Assembly (NCBI GenBank): GCA_046349915.1
Contig: JAXMBL010000006.1
Span: forward strand, 124,001-188,000
Length of the DNA stretch: 64,000 nt
Source: CAIXSC01 sp046349915
GTDB lineage: Bacteria; Planctomycetota; Planctomycetia; Pirellulales; Pirellulaceae
Direction of reading: 5' to 3'
The position numbers were made by a program, and so were the translations under genes. The notes beneath the pieces are model-generated. The model saw nothing but the letters and a program-made list of their open reading frames with translations. It ran no database searches and had not been told where the DNA came from. Below are positions 34,567 to 45,414 of this stretch, one piece after another; the first letter of the stretch is position 1, and every line of letters starts with the position of its first letter.

Positions 34567-36030
34567 TTACACTTTCCCCTTCGCGGGAACCGTGAATGGC
34601 GCGCGGTACTCGCGGCTGAGATGCTGGTTCGCCGCTTCGTTGCCTGGGAACGTTTCGGTCACCGGGTCGAACGCCAGCGCCGCTCCGACTCGGATCTTGG
34701 CCGAACCCACGTCAACCTTGTTGTCCTTCAGGTGAGCCAACGTTCGTTCCAGCGTTTCGCGACTGTTGTCGACCGTCTTGTAGTCAGCGATCTTCGCCGC
34801 CACGTCAGAAGCCGCGACTTCTTCACCCAGCCGGTACGAGATGTTGCCCAAGTGGCACAAGGCACTCGACAAATGGCCTTCCTGGATATCCGCCGCCAAG
34901 TCGCTCGACTTGCGACTGCGGACCGCGGTCAGGAAGTTGGCAAAGTGATCGCCTTCGCCCGAGAACTCGGCGATCTTGTTGCCATCCTTATCGAAGGCGG
35001 TGGCCGAACTGTAGCTCGGAATCACCAGGTATCCTTCGGTTCCTTCGAAGATCACGCCGACGCCCGCACCTTTGTAGGGCTTGGTTTCGAGGCCACGCAC
35101 TTCGAAGACCAGCGACTTCGTACCATAGTCCAACATGATGACTTGCGTGTTGGCCGTCTCGCCCGCGTCCTCATAACCCAGGCGTCCACCGTAACTCAAT
35201 ATGCCTTGGCACAGCTTGTCGACTCCCAATCCCCAACGAGCGATATCCATTTGATGGATGCCCTGGTTACCCAAGTCGCCGTTGCCATACGCCCACTGCC
35301 AGTGCCAATCGTAGTGGAACTGCTTGCGAGTGACCTTGGCCATCGGGGCTGGGCCAAGCCACAGGTCGTAGTTGATGCCCGACGGCACATCGTACTCGCC
35401 CTTGGGACCGATCGAACCACGACGCTTGTAGCACAGACCGCGAGCCACCTTCAGATCGCCAATCTTGCCGCTGCGCACAAATTCAACCGCCTTCGCCAAA
35501 CCGGGATTGGAGCGAGACTGGGTGCCGGTCTGGCAGATCTTGTCGTACTTGCGAGCGGCCTCAACGATTCGAGCCCCTTCGCTGACGTTGTGGCTCACCG
35601 GCTTCTCGACATAAACGTCCTTGCCCGCCTGGATCGACCAGATCGCGCCGAGCGCATGCCAGTGATTCGGCGTGGCAATGCTGACGATGTCGACTCGCTT
35701 GTCCTCGAGCACTTTTCGCAGATCAGCCTCGACCGTGGGACGACGTCCCCCTTGCCGCTTGCCAATTTCTTCCGCTCGCGAATTACCGATTCCCGCATCG
35801 ACGTCGCAGACATAGAGGATTTCCGTGTCCTTGCGACCCGCGAAGGCGCCAATGTGGCTGCCGCCTCGCCCCTTCACACCCACCACCGCCACGCCCAACT
35901 TCTCGTTGGGGCTATCGCTCTGCTTTTCCACAGCTCGAAGCTGGGGGGTCATCGCGGCGGAAGCCGCAACAGCCCCGGCCGTCGCCCACATCGATTGTTC
36001 GAGAAAATCACGACGATTACGCTGCGCCAT
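34567..36030 (-). CDS. Gfo/Idh/MocA family oxidoreductase, Tat-exported
   Basis: A 487-residue NAD(P)-dependent oxidoreductase of the glucose-fructose oxidoreductase family. The ATG at 36030 opens with a twin-arginine signal (QRNRRDFLEQSMWATAGA). The nucleotide-binding loop is VVGVKGRGGSHIGAF, and EKPVSHNVSEGA is the conserved active-site EKP motif. HYDWHWQWAYGNGDLGNQG and the C-terminal IADYKTVDNSRETLERTLAHL (shortened reading) are typical of the planctomycete secreted group. Substrates are probably sugars or polyols in the periplasm, with the bound cofactor exported with the folded protein. It stands alone in its orientation, with 113 bases before the next gene. Confidence 0.93.
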   Translation of the reverse strand: MAQRNRRDFLEQSMWATAGAVAASAAMTPQLRAVEKQSDSPNEKLGVAVVGVKGRGGSHIGAFAGRKDTEILYVCDVDAGIGNSRAEEIGKRQGGRRPTVEADLRKVLEDKRVDIVSIATPNHWHALGAIWSIQAGKDVYVEKPVSHNVSEGARIVEAARKYDKICQTGTQSRSNPGLAKAVEFVRSGKIGDLKVARGLCYKRRGSIGPKGEYDVPSGINYDLWLGPAPMAKVTRKQFHYDWHWQWAYGNGDLGNQGIHQMDIARWGLGVDKLCQGILSYGGRLGYEDAGETANTQVIMLDYGTKSLVFEVRGLETKPYKGAGVGVIFEGTEGYLVIPSYSSATAFDKDGNKIAEFSGEGDHFANFLTAVRSRKSSDLAADIQEGHLSSALCHLGNISYRLGEEVAASDVAAKIADYKTVDNSRETLERTLAHLKDNKVDVGSAKIRVGAALAFDPVTETFPGNEAANQHLSREYRAPFTVPAKGKV

Positions 36031-36249
36031 GTCGGATACTCCTGTCGGCGTTGTGGGAACCGACTCGCATCTGGCCCAGCTAAACCTGGGCCTCGGAATC
36101 TGTTTCCCGGAATGAGGACGTGAATGGACTGCGGTCCGTAAGCATAACGCTCGGCCGATGCGTTGAATAGCGCGAACATTCGCAAATCGCCAGGAATCGC
36201 CCGGCGACAACTGCACCGTTGTCCGCAGGTTCCACTCCCTACTTAATCC

Positions 36250-39200
36250 TTAGAACTGGAACTGACTCGACGCAGGATTACGAGTCCAACCGTTCAGCCG
36301 GATTCGCTTACCGTTCGGCAGAATCACTTCGCGATACCCAACGCCCGCGAAGAAGGTGAGGCTCGAGTAGGTCAACGCCGGTACATACGCTGCCAGGTTG
36401 ATGTAGTCCGAGTACAACGCAAAGTCCGTGATAGTATCGGTCAGCGTATCGTCGTCCGCAAAGTAGACAATGTCGCGGCCCGCACCCGTGGTGATCGTGT
36501 CGATGCCAGCATCGCCATATAGATAGTCGATGCCGTCGCCGCCGTTCAGCGAGTCGTTATCGGCCCCGCCGAGCAACGTATCAGCGCCTCCGAGCCCGAA
36601 CAGAACATCGTCGCCAACGCCACCTCGCAGATTGTCTATACCGTTGGTCCCGGTGATCGTGTCGTTACCCAATCCGCCATCGATGAAGGGAACTCCCGTC
36701 ATCGTTCCCACCAGTTGGAAGTTCAGCGTATTGGCGTTGTTGTTCCCTTGAATCGCCAGTCCATTGCCGACCCAACCTTCAATCGAGTTGGTGAGTGAAT
36801 TGAAGGCGTTCAGCGTAATGGGGCTTGCTCCCAAAGCGACGATGGTGTCAGTGTTGAGCCCACCGTCAATCGTATCAGTCTCGGCCTCGTTACCGGTGAC
36901 CTGAATGACGTCATAGCCATCGCCACCCGCGATGACATCGACGCCCGCACCGCCGTTAATCGTATCGTTGTGCAATCCACCACTGATCGTATCGTTGTCG
37001 TTACCGCCGCTCAGGATGTCGAAGCCATCGCCGCCCGAGATAAGATCATTGCCATCGCCGCCGTTCAGCACGTCCGACGACGGGCTGCCCGTCAACGTAT
37101 CGTTGCCACCCAAACCATCGATCGAGGCAATCCCCGTGGGGCCGACGATGCCCGTCAGGTCAAACAGGTTCGCATTCCCATCGCCCTGGAGAATCTGCCC
37201 GTTTCCTACCAGGTTCTCGATGTTGGACACGGTTTCCACCGCGGTGTTGGCCAACGAGAATCCTTGCAGCGTGGCAGTGCCCGTGCCCGCGATGATTTCC
37301 AAGGTGTCGTACTGGGCGCCACCATCGATGATGTCCGTGTGAGCCTCGGTTCCGCGAATCAGAATGCGGTCGGGATCAGCTCCACCTTGAACGGTATCGA
37401 CGCCCGGCCCGCCATTCAGCGTGTCGTGATCGTTGCCGCCATCCAATTGGTCATCGCCCAAGCCGCCGTCCAGCGTATCGTGACCGAATTCACCGAACAG
37501 CAGATCGACTCCCGAGTTGCCAAACAGTCGATCTTCGTCGCTTCCGCCATACAGCGTATCATTGCCGCTGCCGCCGACCAGCAAGTCGTTCAGGTTCTCG
37601 CCATACAACGTATCGTTGTTGGCGCCACCGAAAATGCAGTCGCTCGCATTTCCGCCGTAGATGACATCGTTTCCATCTTCACCAAAAATCAAGTCGGTGA
37701 GATTGGTCCCCTGGAGCGTGTCATCGCCTGGCGTACCCTCGACGATTTGGTCTTCACTGACGATCGCCAAGAAGCAGGCCGTGATATCGACAATGATGTC
37801 ATCGTCGTACACCGCGATCTGAGCCGTTTCGAAGTTGGTCGCTGTGAAGTTCCCCTTCGTGTCCTGAGCAGTCAATGACAGTGTCTTGCCCGTCGGACTC
37901 GCCACATAATCCTGCACGATAAAGATCTCGGCCGTCGTTAGAGCGCCAAACTGGTCGGGGGTCAGCACCAGTGTGACATTGTCAGTACCGACGTCGCCAT
38001 CGTAGGCCACTTCCGACACGTTGGCATGCGACGTCGTGACGTCGTCATTTCCCACTCCAGCATTCAGCCCGGGCGTGTTCGTCATGGTGGCAAAACCAAA
38101 GTGCAATTCGTTGGCATTGCCGTTGCCAATGACCGGGAAATTCGCACCGTCGTATTCATCAATGCTGTTGGCAAAACCGTCGAACACCAGATTGAAGCCG
38201 TTGAGAGTCACGGGACCCGCGCCAATGTTGCGCACAATGTCGTAGTCCGTGGCGTCCTCAACGCCGCCGGGCCCACCCAGCATCACATCGAATTCGGCCT
38301 CGGTCCCCGAGACTTGGATGAGGTCGGTCCCTGCCCCGCCGTCGACGTCATCGACGCCGTCCCGCGCGTTGATCGTGTCAGCGGCATCGTTGCCTCGTAT
38401 CGTATTGACGTCAATATCGCCTGTCAGTTGGTCCGCGGCCGAGCCTCCCATTAGATGTTCGATACTCGCGCCCGTCGCGTCGGCGACGATACCTCCGGCG
38501 GCCCCTCCAAACACATTGAACGCAGAACCAGTCGTCAGATTGACAGTGACCGAGGTGCTGTAATCGCGGTAGTCGAATGTATCGGGGCCAAGTCGACCGT
38601 CGACCGTACCTGATTGCGAGGCGCCGTTGCGCCAATCGAACCAATCACTGGCGTTCACAGCGCCCGTAAGGTTTTCGAAACCCGACCACGCGAGATCCTG
38701 TTCGCCACCGCTTGGTACGATCGGATTCGCGCCCGTGGGCTGTCCCACCGGCGAAACGGCCAAGGGGAGACTAATGTCCGACTCATCGGCCACCAACACG
38801 CCGCTATCACTCAGGCTATTCGCCAGATTCACTGAGGAGACGCCAAACGGTCCAAAGCCCGAGACATTGCCGCCCAGATCCCAGTGAGTGCGGACATTGA
38901 AGTTCTGACTCAATTGATCGCTGCCGCTCGACCCGCGGATCGCATCGATGTTAGTCATGCTGCCAGGCGAACCATTCACGCTGGCCGATCCGCTATTGTC
39001 CGTCAGTGTATAACCATCGGTGGCCCCAAAACCGGTCAACGCGATCGTGCGAGCGGTCGAGTAGTTCGACCAATCGACGAGATCGTTCTGGCTGCCGCCA
39101 TCGATGCCGCCTCGCAGGACAAACGCGCCGGCGCTGAATTGGAAGAGATCGGCGCCCGCATTTCCGTTCAGTTGAGTCGCAGCCGCCGCCGGCGAATTGG

Positions 39201-42200
39201 ATTGAATCAAGAAGGTGTCATTCCCCGCATTGCCGCTGACCGTCAGCGAATCGATATCGTTGCTAACGCCACCCGCGTTCAGATTGAACGTATCGTTGCT
39301 CGATCCCGTATTGATCGACACGTTGTCAACGTTGTTGTTCAACGTGATATCGGTCCCCGCGCCAGTGTCGAAGATGCCGTCGATCGTGGTGGCAGTGATC
39401 GTCACGGTATCGCCGGTAACATCGGCGAAGTCACGCACGGTCACGGTATCGCTCCCACCTTCGTCGTTCGCCGACGAGGCAATCACCACTTGCCCCAAGA
39501 TCGAATCCACACTGTCATCGGAAGTGCCGCCGGTCCCCTGGTCGTTGTAAATATTGAAGGCGTCGTTCCCTTGTCCTCCCAGCAGGGTCGCGGTCACCGT
39601 GGCAGGCAGCGTGCGCACGATGATCGTGTCGCCCGAATTGTCCGAGTTGGTGAGTGAATCGGCATCGAGCGACAGGGCCGTCAAGGCCTCTCCAGGACCC
39701 GCGCCATCAGGATCAGCCGCATCGATACTCGTCAAATCAATCGTATCGGCGCCCGCGCCGCTCCGGATGATGGTCGAGGCAAAACCACTGAACAGCACGG
39801 GTTCGAATGTCGCGCTGCTTGGATTGGGATAGACAATCGCAAGACCATCGGTCGACGATCCCGCGTTCAGATTGGCCACCGGGTCGACTCCGCTGCCGAT
39901 CACCGTCAATTGGGTGACATCCCCGCTGGGTGCGCTGGAAGCATCAATCACCAACGATCCCCCAGCGCCGGTTAAGATCAAGGGCGCCAGGTTTTCGAAG
40001 GACAAGCCCAATTGTCGCGTGGTAAATGTCCCGTCCAAGGCGATTCCCACATTGCCGCTTTTCGCGGTATCCAGATTGTCGGGCGTATAGACGACACCGT
40101 GAGAAGTCAGCAAGTTGTACTGCAGGCTGTTAACCCCGCCGCGGCCGTCAAAATGAATCTTGACCGGTACGGTCGTGTTGTTGTAGCCCGTCAAGCTGGT
40201 AAACGTGCCGGAAACATTGCTGCCTGGAGCGGCGGTGGTTCCCGCGAACAGCGGCAGGCCGCTCGCCGTCTCCGTAATCACCAACGTGTCGTTCGGCACA
40301 TTTCCGCCGCCGGTGGAATTGCCTCCCAAGACCTGCAACGACCGAATACCGCTTTCGTCGCCGTTGAAGACCACCGTCCCGTCGACTCGCAGTTCCAGAT
40401 TCGTCGCATTCCGCCGCACGTCGATCATGTCCGCGGACGAATCGCTAGACGTCAGCGTCGGCTCCATGTCGAGAATCAGATCGTACGACGTGAGGGCGGG
40501 CGTCGAATTCACGGACTCGATGCTGACGTACGAAACGGTCGCCGCATTGCCGAAACTCCAGGCGCCTGAATTGATGCCGCTGACAGTCAGTGCCGGCGAA
40601 GTCAAACCGGTCACGGTCAGGTTGAGCACGTCGCCGGGCGAGGCCACAGGAGCAAATCCTTGCACCTGAATCGGTGTGCGCTGCGTAGCCGTAGCATCCT
40701 GATCGGGCGTGATGTTGAACGTGTCGGCCGTCCCATTGCCGTTAAACGTGGCGCTCGACGCGTCGATGTCGCCCGCGAAGTCCAATTGGCCGCCGCCGCT
40801 GTTGTCGCTGTCGATATTGACCGTTACCGTGCCATAGTTGCTGGCATTCCCCGCCTGCACCAGAGTCCCAATGGGCAGGCTGACGTTCTGTGTCGCCGAT
40901 AATGTCACGGTAGCGGCGTTGCCGGTCGCCGCCACGTTTTCGCTGAGTGAAAGCGTGCCTACCGTGCTGAGGTTGATATTGCCACCGGAAGCACTGATGC
41001 CGGTCAGCCCCACAGCAACTCCGCCCACGGTAAGATTGCCCGTGTTGGCGATGAAGACGCCGCCTGTCCCCCCGTTCGCCTCCAGGTTGCCGACCGACGT
41101 TTCGATAAAGTCCGCCAAGGTTCCAACGCCCGAAGCGCCCGTCAGAGCCGCTTGACTCGCGATAACATTGTTGGAGTTGCCGTTATTGTCCGTCAGAGCT
41201 CCCGCGGTCAACGTGATCGTGACGTTGGCCGTTCCCGCGTCGATCAAATTCAACGCCACTCCGTTCGACTCGCGCACCGTGATCGCGTTATTGGTCGTCG
41301 ACGCGGTCAGCGTCGAGATCGCCGTATCGAGATCGATTCCCCCCGGGGCGGACAAGTCGGCCAATCCCGCCGTGAGATTCAACGTCCCCGCGCCATTACT
41401 GTCCGTTAGCGCTCCGGCGGCTAGGGTCAGCGTGGTCGTGCCAGCTCCCGAGTTGACCGTATTCACCGCGAGTCCGTTGGTTTCGCGAATCGTGATGGCG
41501 GCATTGGTCGAAGCCGCGGTCAACGTGTTGACTGCGGTATCCAGATTAATCCCCGCTCCACCCGTCAGATTGGCGGCATTCGCTGTCAAGTTCAACGTCC
41601 CCGAATCGTTGATCGCGCCAGTACCAGCGTTGATCGTCACAGTGCCCGCCGCGGCCGTCACCGTGTCGACACTGAATCCGCCCGAGGGAGACGAAATCGA
41701 AATATCCCCGACCGTGGCGGTTACCAGGAAAAGGAGAGCCCCGCTGGCTTCGCGCAACGTTACGTTGCCCGCCGTCGACTGAATCGAGCCCAACGTGTTG
41801 ACGCTGGTGTCGAGTTCGATGTTGCCCGCGGCTTGCGCATTGACGATCCCCGGCGCGCTGACGTTGAGCGTACCGACGCCATTCATGTCGGCGATAGAAC
41901 CACTCCCCGCGTTCATGTTCAAGGACCAGGCGCCGGTTCCAGTAATCAGTCCCGTCAAGTTGATTTGCTGGCTCGACAGAGTGATGCCATTGCTGGTGGT
42001 CATCGCTCCATTGACATCGATCTGGTCCGTCCCCGTGCCGGTCGTGATCGATAGATTCGAGATCCCGTGGGCATTGTTGGCGCTCGTCACCGTGACCACA
42101 TCCGACACACCTTCGACGGTCGTGGTATCGATATTCACCGTGCCGATCGATCGCAAATGGACCGCTTCAAAGCCAACGCCGCCGCTGGCGCCGCTGACCA

Positions 42201-45200
42201 CCACGGCCGCCAACGTCCCTGTGGCCGCGTCGCTGCCGTTGGTCAGCGTGATGTTGTCGTTTCCATTGGGGAAATTGACATTTGCGGTCCCGAAGCCCGT
42301 AAGGTCGACCGGTTCTAGCCCCGCGAAGGTCACCGATCCAATCCCGGCAACCGTCACCGTTCCCGAGCCATTGGTGGTGCTGCTGGGAAGATAAGTCGCC
42401 GTCTGACCGCTCGTGCCCGTCCAGCGGAGAATATCGCCGATGCCCGCGGGCGTTCGGCTGGTCAGATCCTGTGTCTGCCCGTCATATAAAATGCCGTTAG
42501 TGGGAATCGGATCGGTGCTGAGTCCCGTGCTGTCGATGCTCAGCAAGTCGTCGGCGCCGGCGCCCTGAATGATCAGTTGCGCGGGACTCGGGTTGACGAA
42601 CGTCGCGGTGACCGTGCCGTTGGCGTTGGTGCGAGTGACGGTGAACGTGGTTCCGTTTCCAGTCACCGTGAAGTCGTCGGCCAGCGCCGTACCTTGCACG
42701 AGTGGCTGCGAGCTCAACACAACGTCATTGCCATCGCCGCCCGCGTAGGAGACGTACAACGTGCCGCCCAGGTAGGTCACAGGGGAGCCTTCCGCCAGCC
42801 CGGCGAAAGTTCCGGTCACGGCATCGCTCGTGCCGTCGTTATCGATGATGGTAAACGTCTGGAGCACGCCGGAGTTGACGTTGAAGCCGCCGATTTGCTG
42901 CAGATTGAGCGTGGCGCCGCCGAGATTGACGGTGCCGGTGACCAGGACTTGGTCATAGCCGGTAACGCCGTCGCCCGGGCTGGTCCCGCCCACCTCGACG
43001 TCAAAGAATGAGCCCGAGAAAAGGGTGAGCGAACCGGTGGCGAGCGTTTCGGGGCTGGTCCCTGGCGCCAAACGGCTACCGGAACCAATCAAGACCGAGC
43101 CGCCGATTGTCCCCGTGCCCCCCAGTTTGTTCCCCGAGCCCTGCACCGTCACTTGATTGTTACTGGAAGTGGAACCATTCACTAACAGGGCGCCGCCGAC
43201 TCCGAACCCTGCGTCACTGACCGTCGGTCCATCGTAGGTGTTATTGTTGGAGAGGATGAGGGTCCCTGTTCCAGACTTCGACAATCCAAACGTCCCCGCC
43301 CCGTCGGTAATCACTCCGGTAAACTGAATAGACCCATTTCCCGCGATCAGCGTATCTCCAGCCAAGGTAATCGGCCCCGAAAGAACGCTGAGAGCGCCGT
43401 TATTCGCGAGGGCTCCAAGAGTCCCCACACCTCCGTTGCCGTTCAGCGACAGCGGCTCCGCGGTGGAGATGCCATTCAATTGAAGTTGCGCACCGCTGTT
43501 GACGGTCGTCGTCCCGCTTGCGGCGCCCAGCGAATTGGCATGCCCCATATCCCAGCGGCCGGCATTGATCGAAACCGGCCCCGTGAACGTATTGTTCCCA
43601 GAAATCACGGCGATTGCCGTCCCCGATTTTACCAAGCCCAGATTATTTTCATTGGCTGTGGTCCCGCCAAAGATGACATTCGTCGTATACGTCGAAATGC
43701 CGTTGTCTTGCAAAGTGAGTGTCGCCAAAGTGCTGGAGTCATTCACCACTCGCCCCAAACCCGAGCCTCCCTCCACTGTCGCCACCGTTTCATCGAAGCC
43801 ATTCAGTTTCAAGGTGGCGCTGTCAAGTGCTACTCGCACATTGTCCGAGATGCGATTGGCGCCACCCAGCACAAAGGTTCCAGACACCAAGGTCAAAAGA
43901 CGGGGTGTCCCCCCAACGCTGATTCCGCCTGCACCGATGTTGGCCGAATTGACTTCGCTGAGATAGACGGACCCGCTACTGCTGACGTTAATTGTGTTGA
44001 CATCAAGGTCGAGCGAGCTGCCCGCGGAAATGCCAATTGCGTTCCCCGAACCATCACCCGGCCCGGTCGTCAATGTGAGCGTGTTCGCGATAACATCCGC
44101 TGACGCCGCTCCCCCTAAAATCCGCCCTGTGCCACTGGTGGTGATCGACGCATTCCCTCCCGTGGTATTAAGGGTTACACCACCGGCAGACTGAAATTCA
44201 ATATCATTGTTGGCGCCAGCCACGATGTTCACATCCGTGGCCGCGGTTCGCGTGATACTCGCCGTAATCGCAATCGGACCGCTCGAGGTACTCCCGAGAT
44301 TCAGCGTCGGCGTGGTGATGCGGTCGAGTTCGGCGTTGGTGAGTGCCAGTATCCCCCCGGTATTCGTTCCCAAGTCGATCGCGCGGTTCACGGTCTGCGG
44401 TTGAATGGTGACCGAGGTCGCGGCCGACACCGCGGCGGCGCCGCCTATGGCCACGTTGTCCGCCGTGATCGTCGCCGTGTTGCTGGAAGCCGAGCCATTG
44501 ATGGTCACGTTCTCGGCCGCCAATACGAGTGACCCTGTACCGCCTGACAGAGTGAGCGAGGCCGAGGCACTTAAGGTAATCGTATCGCTTCCGCCACCTC
44601 CCTGGACCGAGAGCGACGGCGCGAAGAACGAGTCGGCGGAACTCAGCGTGATGTTTTCGCCTCCAGTATTTCCCTGGATCGTCACGTTTCCCGAAAGGGC
44701 CAGAAAGTCGGTCGGCACGAAGGCATTCGGACTCGTTATCACACTAGGTCGAATTCGCGTCATGCCATTCGCCAAGACACCGTCGTCTTCCAGGACGATT
44801 CCCCCACTCGCTCCTGGTGGATTGAAGGTGATATCCGTGGACGGGCCCAGGTTCCTAATGGATGTCAATCCCGCATAGGTCACTGTCCCAAAATTACTCA
44901 TCACGAAGCTGCCGTCATCGCTATCCGTGTAGTTGTACGTGACGGTCCCCTGGGGTCCTCCCTCAACCTGCAAAACATCGTTGAAGTCATCTGCCTGATA
45001 CGTAAGTCCAGCCGCGGGAATGAAGTCACCGCCGTCCAGGTCGAGCGTCAACTTGCTGTTGCCGACCAGTAGATTGACTTGAATGTCGCCGGTGATCGAC
45101 GCCAGCGGGACGTCGACCGTATTGGGATCGACCTGAGTCGCTCCTGCCCCCGCGACCACACTCTGCCCCGGATCGTGGACGCGCACATTCGCTCCCGACA

Positions 45201-45414
45201 GACTCATGGTCACCGCATCGTTGGCGACTCCCGAGCCATCGGTAACCATGAGACTTCCCGCGAGCACGTCAACATTGACGGCCATCAACGATCGTTGCTC
45301 CAACGATTCCATCAACAGCCGTCGACGTTGCCGCTGCAAGGAACGCTCGCGACGATTCGAGAGACGCGATTTCGAAAACGAAGATTCCAGCCGAGCGCGC
45401 AGGCGTCGAAACAT
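36250..45414 (-). CDS. giant LEPR-XLL / autotransporter-repeat / RTX calcium-binding adhesin
   Basis: A single 3054-residue frame. The N-terminus is very basic and contains LLMESLEQRSLMA (residues 33-45), a LEPR-XLL-like planctomycete export motif. Residues about 535-800 hold autotransporter-associated beta-strand repeats (GNNTFTGPVSINAG, then LSKSGTGTLILSNNNTYDGP). Residues about 1180-1450 are a long series of near-repeats (GTLNLTAGLADLSAPGG, AITVRESNG). Residues about 2555-3010 are RTX units of the GGxGxDxL type (YGGSGNDTLYGGS, LNGGDGNDLISGG), which bind calcium and form a parallel beta roll. There is no C-terminal membrane anchor; the end, LNGWTRNPASSQFQF, is RTX-tail-like. It is probably secreted and works in adhesion or biofilm. 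AGAGG lies seven bases before the ATG. No type I secretion genes are next to it. Confidence 0.92.
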   Translation of the reverse strand: MFRRLRARLESSFSKSRLSNRRERSLQRQRRRLLMESLEQRSLMAVNVDVLAGSLMVTDGSGVANDAVTMSLSGANVRVHDPGQSVVAGAGATQVDPNTVDVPLASITGDIQVNLLVGNSKLTLDLDGGDFIPAAGLTYQADDFNDVLQVEGGPQGTVTYNYTDSDDGSFVMSNFGTVTYAGLTSIRNLGPSTDITFNPPGASGGIVLEDDGVLANGMTRIRPSVITSPNAFVPTDFLALSGNVTIQGNTGGENITLSSADSFFAPSLSVQGGGGSDTITLSASASLTLSGGTGSLVLAAENVTINGSASSNTATITADNVAIGGAAAVSAATSVTIQPQTVNRAIDLGTNTGGILALTNAELDRITTPTLNLGSTSSGPIAITASITRTAATDVNIVAGANNDIEFQSAGGVTLNTTGGNASITTSGTGRILGGAASADVIANTLTLTTGPGDGSGNAIGISAGSSLDLDVNTINVSSSGSVYLSEVNSANIGAGGISVGGTPRLLTLVSGTFVLGGANRISDNVRVALDSATLKLNGFDETVATVEGGSGLGRVVNDSSTLATLTLQDNGISTYTTNVIFGGTTANENNLGLVKSGTAIAVISGNNTFTGPVSINAGRWDMGHANSLGAASGTTTVNSGAQLQLNGISTAEPLSLNGNGGVGTLGALANNGALSVLSGPITLAGDTLIAGNGSIQFTGVITDGAGTFGLSKSGTGTLILSNNNTYDGPTVSDAGFGVGGALLVNGSTSSNNQVTVQGSGNKLGGTGTIGGSVLIGSGSRLAPGTSPETLATGSLTLFSGSFFDVEVGGTSPGDGVTGYDQVLVTGTVNLGGATLNLQQIGGFNVNSGVLQTFTIIDNDGTSDAVTGTFAGLAEGSPVTYLGGTLYVSYAGGDGNDVVLSSQPLVQGTALADDFTVTGNGTTFTVTRTNANGTVTATFVNPSPAQLIIQGAGADDLLSIDSTGLSTDPIPTNGILYDGQTQDLTSRTPAGIGDILRWTGTSGQTATYLPSSTTNGSGTVTVAGIGSVTFAGLEPVDLTGFGTANVNFPNGNDNITLTNGSDAATGTLAAVVVSGASGGVGFEAVHLRSIGTVNIDTTTVEGVSDVVTVTSANNAHGISNLSITTGTGTDQIDVNGAMTTSNGITLSSQQINLTGLITGTGAWSLNMNAGSGSIADMNGVGTLNVSAPGIVNAQAAGNIELDTSVNTLGSIQSTAGNVTLREASGALLFLVTATVGDISISSPSGGFSVDTVTAAAGTVTINAGTGAINDSGTLNLTANAANLTGGAGINLDTAVNTLTAASTNAAITIRETNGLAVNTVNSGAGTTTLTLAAGALTDSNGAGTLNLTAGLADLSAPGGIDLDTAISTLTASTTNNAITVRESNGVALNLIDAGTANVTITLTAGALTDNNGNSNNVIASQAALTGASGVGTLADFIETSVGNLEANGGTGGVFIANTGNLTVGGVAVGLTGISASGGNINLSTVGTLSLSENVAATGNAATVTLSATQNVSLPIGTLVQAGNASNYGTVTVNIDSDNSGGGQLDFAGDIDASSATFNGNGTADTFNITPDQDATATQRTPIQVQGFAPVASPGDVLNLTVTGLTSPALTVSGINSGAWSFGNAATVSYVSIESVNSTPALTSYDLILDMEPTLTSSDSSADMIDVRRNATNLELRVDGTVVFNGDESGIRSLQVLGGNSTGGGNVPNDTLVITETASGLPLFAGTTAAPGSNVSGTFTSLTGYNNTTVPVKIHFDGRGGVNSLQYNLLTSHGVVYTPDNLDTAKSGNVGIALDGTFTTRQLGLSFENLAPLILTGAGGSLVIDASSAPSGDVTQLTVIGSGVDPVANLNAGSSTDGLAIVYPNPSSATFEPVLFSGFASTIIRSGAGADTIDLTSIDAADPDGAGPGEALTALSLDADSLTNSDNSGDTIIVRTLPATVTATLLGGQGNDAFNIYNDQGTGGTSDDSVDSILGQVVIASSANDEGGSDTVTVRDFADVTGDTVTITATTIDGIFDTGAGTDITLNNNVDNVSINTGSSNDTFNLNAGGVSNDIDSLTVSGNAGNDTFLIQSNSPAAAATQLNGNAGADLFQFSAGAFVLRGGIDGGSQNDLVDWSNYSTARTIALTGFGATDGYTLTDNSGSASVNGSPGSMTNIDAIRGSSGSDQLSQNFNVRTHWDLGGNVSGFGPFGVSSVNLANSLSDSGVLVADESDISLPLAVSPVGQPTGANPIVPSGGEQDLAWSGFENLTGAVNASDWFDWRNGASQSGTVDGRLGPDTFDYRDYSTSVTVNLTTGSAFNVFGGAAGGIVADATGASIEHLMGGSAADQLTGDIDVNTIRGNDAADTINARDGVDDVDGGAGTDLIQVSGTEAEFDVMLGGPGGVEDATDYDIVRNIGAGPVTLNGFNLVFDGFANSIDEYDGANFPVIGNGNANELHFGFATMTNTPGLNAGVGNDDVTTSHANVSEVAYDGDVGTDNVTLVLTPDQFGALTTAEIFIVQDYVASPTGKTLSLTAQDTKGNFTATNFETAQIAVYDDDIIVDITACFLAIVSEDQIVEGTPGDDTLQGTNLTDLIFGEDGNDVIYGGNASDCIFGGANNDTLYGENLNDLLVGGSGNDTLYGGSDEDRLFGNSGVDLLFGEFGHDTLDGGLGDDQLDGGNDHDTLNGGPGVDTVQGGADPDRILIRGTEAHTDIIDGGAQYDTLEIIAGTGTATLQGFSLANTAVETVSNIENLVGNGQILQGDGNANLFDLTGIVGPTGIASIDGLGGNDTLTGSPSSDVLNGGDGNDLISGGDGFDILSGGNDNDTISGGLHNDTINGGAGVDVIAGGDGYDVIQVTGNEAETDTIDGGLNTDTIVALGASPITLNAFNSLTNSIEGWVGNGLAIQGNNNANTLNFQLVGTMTGVPFIDGGLGNDTITGTNGIDNLRGGVGDDVLFGLGGADTLLGGADNDSLNGGDGIDYLYGDAGIDTITTGAGRDIVYFADDDTLTDTITDFALYSDYINLAAYVPALTYSSLTFFAGVGYREVILPNGKRIRLNGWTRNPASSQFQF

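Noticed and set aside
34621..36123. Plus-strand frame of 500 codons opposite the Gfo/Idh gene
   Set aside because: No domain, no signal, no ribosome site; the minus-strand frame carries the clear oxidoreductase motifs.
36530..44878. Many plus-strand frames of 60-300 codons opposite the adhesin gene
   Set aside because: They are shadows of the RTX and beta-repeat coding sequence; the adhesin frame is continuous for 3054 codons and has recognisable domains.
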